Part shown: piece after piece, positions 7,042-9,178 of the stretch
Numbering within the stretch: position 1 is the first letter of the stretch
Layout: each line of letters starts with the position of its first letter
Program-made: the position numbers and the translations under genes
The notes under the pieces: model-generated
Seen by the model: the letters and a program-made list of their open reading frames with translations, nothing else
Databases searched by the model: none
Told to the model about the DNA's origin: nothing
Assembly: GCA_905210875.1 (NCBI GenBank)
Contig: CAJLYN010000079.1
Span: 1 to 9,178, forward strand
Direction of reading: 5' to 3'
Length of the DNA stretch: 9,178 bases
DNA from: an uncultured Bacteroides sp.
GTDB lineage: Bacteria; Bacteroidota; Bacteroidia; Bacteroidales; UBA11471

Positions 7042-7043
7042 CC

Positions 7044-7391
7044 ATGTACGTGTTCATCACCGTTTTGATTCTTATTGCAGCTGTGTGCCTCATACTCATC
7101 GTTTTGGTACAAAATTCTAAAGGTGGAGGATTGGCATCGAGTTTTGCTTCGTCGAACCAGATTATGGGAGCGCCCAAGACAGCCGACTTCCTTGAAAAAG
7201 CCACTTGGACGCTGGCCGGTATCGTTATCGTATTGAGTATCGTTGCCGCCGCATTCCTGCCCAACCGCAACATCGGTGCCACCTCGGAAATCAAAGATGC
7301 CATCAACACCGAAATCCCGATGCCCAACTTTGAGACCCAAGTGCCCGTAACCCCTGAGGCTCCCGCAGCCGGCGAAGAGGCAGCCCAATAA
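7044..7391 (+). CDS. secG: Preprotein translocase subunit SecG
   Basis: The protein has 115 residues with two membrane segments (about 2-22 and 56-75). Between them is the cytosolic loop typical of SecG: LVQNSKGGGLASSFASSNQIMG followed by FLEKATW, the hallmark of the family. SecG joins SecYE in the inner-membrane translocon and assists SecA-driven export. The C-terminal tail (about 80-115) is longer than in Escherichia coli-type SecG after the second segment and is rich in Pro, Ala and Glu (TPEAPAAGEEAAQ), which I take as normal for Bacteroidota. It begins 2 bases after the previous stop, is the last gene of the operon, and is followed 27 bases later by a strong terminator. Confidence 0.95.
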   Translation: MYVFITVLILIAAVCLILIVLVQNSKGGGLASSFASSNQIMGAPKTADFLEKATWTLAGIVIVLSIVAAAFLPNRNIGATSEIKDAINTEIPMPNFETQVPVTPEAPAAGEEAAQ

Positions 7392-7418
7392 AAATCGTTA
7401 CGTCCCCATAACCCATCG

Positions 7419-7461
7419 GATACGGGGCTGCCCAACAACGGCAGCCCCGTATCTGCTTTTT
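7419..7461 (+). terminator. Strong intrinsic terminator after secG
   Basis: GATACGGGGCTGCC (7419-7432) pairs perfectly over 14 bp with GGCAGCCCCGTATC (7440-7453) around a 7-base loop (CAACAAC), and is followed by TGCTTTTT. This closes the operon that begins at 4482. Confidence 0.93.
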
Positions 7462-7494
7462 AAGAATCCCCATAAACCCTTAACTCTTAAAACC

Positions 7495-8835
7495 ATGAAA
7501 TCCCACCTCATCGCCCTCATCGGACTATTTGCCATAGGAGCGAGCTACGCCGTACCCAAAGGCTTACCCCAAAGCGAAAAACAACGGCTCATCGTAACCA
7601 CCGACCTCGGAGGCACCGACCCCGACGATACCCAATCGATGATACACCTGCTGGTGTGCTCCAACATGATGGACATAGAGGGGCTCATCAGCTCACAGGT
7701 ATGGATGGACGACCCCGACAAGACCGGCAAGATAAAAGCCGTCGTCGAACAGTTTGGAGAGGTTCTGCCCCGCCTCCGGAAACACGCCGGCGGATACCCC
7801 GACCTCGACTACCTGCGCTCCATCACCCTGCGGGGACAGGAAAAATCGAATATGAGCGGTGTGGGTGAAGGCAAAGACTCTCCCGGTTCGGAACTCATCA
7901 TCGCTGCCGTCGACAACCCCAAAGACCGCCGTCCGGTGTGGATCGCCGCCTGGGGAGGCATGAACACGCTGGCTCAGGCCCTCTGGAAGGTAAGCCGCAC
8001 CCGCACCCCCGAAGAGGTGGAGGCATTTGTAAGCAAAATACGCATCTACGACATACTGGGACAGGACGATGCCGGCGCCTGGATTGCCAAGAATTTTCCG
8101 GACATCGTATACATACGCAACACACAGATATACGGATGGGGTCCGTCGGACGAATGGACAAAGAACAACATACAGAACTGCCTCCCGCTGGGTAAGCATT
8201 ACCCCGACCGGGTATGGGCTACCGAAGGCGACTCTCCCTCGTTTTTCTATGTCTATGCCAACGGCCTGAACGTGCCCGAACATATCGACTACGGCGGCTG
8301 GGGCGGACGCTTCTCGCTGACCAAAACCAGTGGAATACGCGGCATGGACTTCATCGTGCGCAACGGAAAAGACGAGACACAATACGACCCCTATTACATG
8401 CACCCGAGCGCACCGGAAGGCATACAGGCCATCAACCGATGGCGCCAGCACATCTGGAACGATTTTGCCGCCCGCATGGCGTGGACAACCACCGATGATT
8501 ATGCCGAAGCCAACCACCACCCCGTAGCCGTGATACAGCGCGACCGCTCGCTCCGGTGCATCTACCGCACAGCCCGGCCCGGAGAGGAGTTGTGCTTCGA
8601 CGCATCGAAGTCGCACGACCCCGACGGCGACCGGCTCGGCTATCGGTGGTCGGTCTACAAGGAGCCGAGCTCATACAAGAACACGGTATCTCTCACCGGC
8701 GACACAACCGCCCACTGCCAGTTGACGATACCCGACGATGCCGCCGGAAAAACCATACACCTCATTCTCGAAGTAACCGACGATGGCACCCCTTCACTGA
8801 CAGCCTACCGGCGAGTGGTCATCGAGGTCGAATGA
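7495..8835 (+). CDS. Secreted Sde182/DUF1593-type nucleoside-hydrolase-like protein
   Basis: The protein has 446 residues. A signal peptide is visible (MKSHLIALIGLFAIGASYA, likely cleaved after residue 19), so it should be periplasmic or exported. Residues 30 to about 330 match the nucleoside-hydrolase-like domain of the DUF1593/Sde182 family: RLIVTTDLGGTDPDDTQS (31-48) carries the Asp cluster corresponding to the Ca-binding DxDxxxDD motif of nucleoside hydrolases, followed by DIEGLISS, a WIAAWGGMNTLAQALW stretch, YDILGQDDAGAWIAKNFPDI and WATEGDSPSFF. The C-terminal ~100 residues form an Ig-like beta-sandwich (LCFDASKSHDPDGDRLGYRW, ending DDGTPSLTAYRRVVIEVE), the Sde182 C-terminal module. It is probably a hydrolase acting on an N- or O-glycosidic bond in a plant- or nucleoside-derived substrate; the substrate is unknown. 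It stands alone behind the secG terminator, with no SusC/SusD pair next to it here. I see no consensus promoter in the 33 bases between the terminator and the ATG. Confidence 0.88.
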   Translation: MKSHLIALIGLFAIGASYAVPKGLPQSEKQRLIVTTDLGGTDPDDTQSMIHLLVCSNMMDIEGLISSQVWMDDPDKTGKIKAVVEQFGEVLPRLRKHAGGYPDLDYLRSITLRGQEKSNMSGVGEGKDSPGSELIIAAVDNPKDRRPVWIAAWGGMNTLAQALWKVSRTRTPEEVEAFVSKIRIYDILGQDDAGAWIAKNFPDIVYIRNTQIYGWGPSDEWTKNNIQNCLPLGKHYPDRVWATEGDSPSFFYVYANGLNVPEHIDYGGWGGRFSLTKTSGIRGMDFIVRNGKDETQYDPYYMHPSAPEGIQAINRWRQHIWNDFAARMAWTTTDDYAEANHHPVAVIQRDRSLRCIYRTARPGEELCFDASKSHDPDGDRLGYRWSVYKEPSSYKNTVSLTGDTTAHCQLTIPDDAAGKTIHLILEVTDDGTPSLTAYRRVVIEVE

Positions 8836-8883
8836 CGGCAGGACAAGCCACAGACGGGACACACCGCTCGGCCCACAATACCC

Positions 8884-8985
8884 CAAAAGAAAGGAGCCTG
8901 ATTCCCATCAGGCTCCTTCTTACACACTACATTATTATTAAACCCAAATCCTATTATAATATCAAGTATGGCTTTGCTTGTTTCA
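8884..8985 (-). ncRNA. Candidate ~100-nt small RNA
   Basis: On the minus strand a consensus -33/-7 promoter (8992-9022) is followed about 95-100 bases later by a perfect intrinsic terminator with a T-run (8885-8918), and no meaningful reading frame lies between. The predicted RNA starts near 8985 and is AU-rich apart from the terminator stem. Weak pairing is possible between its AUUAU and AUAAU stretches. It does not overlap the neighbouring coding sequence, which stops at 8835, so it would be a free-standing trans-acting RNA or a leader fragment. Length is shorter than 6S RNA and I recognise no known family. The call is inferred from promoter and terminator alone. Confidence 0.5.
8885..8921. 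terminator. Hairpin terminator, better formed for the minus strand
   Basis: AAGGAGCCTGAT (8891-8902) pairs perfectly over 12 bp with ATCAGGCTCCTT (8907-8918) around a TCCC loop. Read on the + strand it is followed by only TTCTTA, a poor T-run, but it can still end the 7495-8835 transcript. Read on the minus strand the stem is followed by TTTCTTTT, a good T-run. It is thus probably bidirectional, with the minus orientation favoured. Confidence 0.85.
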
Positions 8986-8991
8986 ACATCA

Positions 8992-9022
8992 CAAAGATAG
9001 AGCAAGGCCACTCCGCCGGCAA
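8992..9022 (-). promoter_or_regulatory. Minus-strand -33/-7 promoter
   Basis: Read on the minus strand, TTG (9022-9020) is followed by exactly 20 bases and then TATCTTTG (8999-8992), a full match to the Bacteroides consensus TAnnTTTG with ideal spacing. Transcription would begin near 8985 and run left into the 8885-8918 terminator. The only complete feature it can drive within the window is the small-RNA candidate. Confidence 0.6.
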
Positions 9023-9116
9023 TACCGACATTTGGTGATTTACTACGGCCTGCTCCCTACTATTATGTAGAAAGGATACAAAACAGACTTTTGACAGCAT
9101 AGGCAGCCAACAAAAA

Positions 9117-9165
9117 ACTTTTTTTTAAAAAGTGTTGACAAAAACTAATTCACGTAGTATAGTAT
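9117..9165 (+). promoter_or_regulatory. Promoter firing off the right edge, with A/T-rich upstream element
   Basis: TTGACA at 9135-9140, a 17-base spacer and TATAGT at 9158-9163 match a classical sigma-70 pattern. Seen in Bacteroides terms this is TTG, 20 bases, TATAGTAT, so the second half of the -7 box is off consensus. Directly upstream is a run of A and T with a 7-bp inverted repeat (ACTTTTT at 9117-9123, AAAAAGT at 9127-9133), resembling an UP element. The start point would be near 9171, so the gene or RNA it serves begins just past the window. The bases from 9023 to 9116, between the two divergent promoters, show no other recognisable feature. Confidence 0.5.
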
Positions 9166-9178
9166 GTATTGTTCTGAG

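Noticed and set aside
7454..7494. Promoter for the Sde182-like gene
   Set aside because: No TAnnTTTG with a matching -33 element was found between the terminator and the ATG. Left unassigned.
7693..8616. 307-codon minus-strand open frame
   Set aside because: It lies wholly opposite the well-supported Sde182-like gene. Long antisense frames are expected in GC-rich coding DNA, and its translation shows no domain.
8954..8989. 11-codon minus-strand frame MLKQAKPYLIL after the minus promoter
   Set aside because: Its ATG at 8989-8987 lies before the predicted transcription start (about 8985), so it would not be in the RNA.
8805..9011. 68-codon minus-strand open frame over the 3' intergenic stretch
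   Set aside because: It runs through the hairpin terminator and into the end of the Sde182-like gene, and its start precedes the -7 box of the minus-strand promoter.
1..9178. tRNA, rRNA, CRISPR arrays, insertion-sequence ends or transposase genes
   Set aside because: Looked for by eye on both strands. No cloverleaf, regular array with spacers, or transposase-like protein was seen.

Overview
The window reads as Bacteroidales (Bacteroidota) chromosome. The evidence is the gene types (the Bacteroidota form of LptE, a SecG with a long acidic Pro/Ala tail, a Sde182-type nucleoside-hydrolase-like protein, and a transglutaminase protein ending in an ERIFTYEEDKQQWW tail) and the promoter grammar: several sites have a TTG or TTTG followed about 20 bases later by TAnnTTTG, the Bacteroides -33/-7 consensus. 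Genus is not resolved. All six protein-coding genes with both ends in the window, and the one cut by the left edge, are on the + strand.

Layout: (1) 3-362 is the 3' end of an unrecognised gene. (2) 363-555 is non-coding, with a perfect 13-bp inverted repeat at 432-472 that overlaps a partial sigma-54-like promoter match. (3) 556-4011 is a two-gene unit, a polytopic O-antigen-ligase/polymerase-like protein with a C-terminal TPR tail, then a secreted transglutaminase-like protein with discoidin-like modules, separated by 3 bases. (4) 4012-4481 has no credible gene but holds a series of diverged promoter-like repeats about 82-96 bp apart. (5) 4482-7391 is a tight four-gene operon: a sigma-54-type AAA+ activator without a receiver domain, LptE, a conserved-type protein with a short TPR-like end, and SecG. 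It closes with a strong intrinsic terminator (7419-7461) and has a likely internal promoter before secG. (6) 7495-8835 is a secreted Sde182/DUF1593 nucleoside-hydrolase-like protein. (7) 8836-9178 is non-coding. It holds a hairpin terminator, a minus-strand promoter-to-terminator unit that looks like a ~100-nt small RNA, and a + strand promoter firing off the right edge.

The left half (to about 4480) is clearly more AT-rich than the right half. Hand counts of single 60-base lines gave 22/60 and 23/60 G+C on the left against 39/60 and 41/60 on the right. The left pair of surface/glycan genes therefore looks like accessory DNA abutting a core envelope-biogenesis operon. LptE (LPS delivery at the outer membrane) and SecG (protein export) share an operon with a putative RpoN-dependent activator, which suggests a regulatory link between envelope assembly and this activator, though the activator may act elsewhere.

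The least explained items are the promoter-repeat series at 4081-4477, the minus-strand small-RNA candidate at 8884-8985, and the inverted repeat at 432-472.
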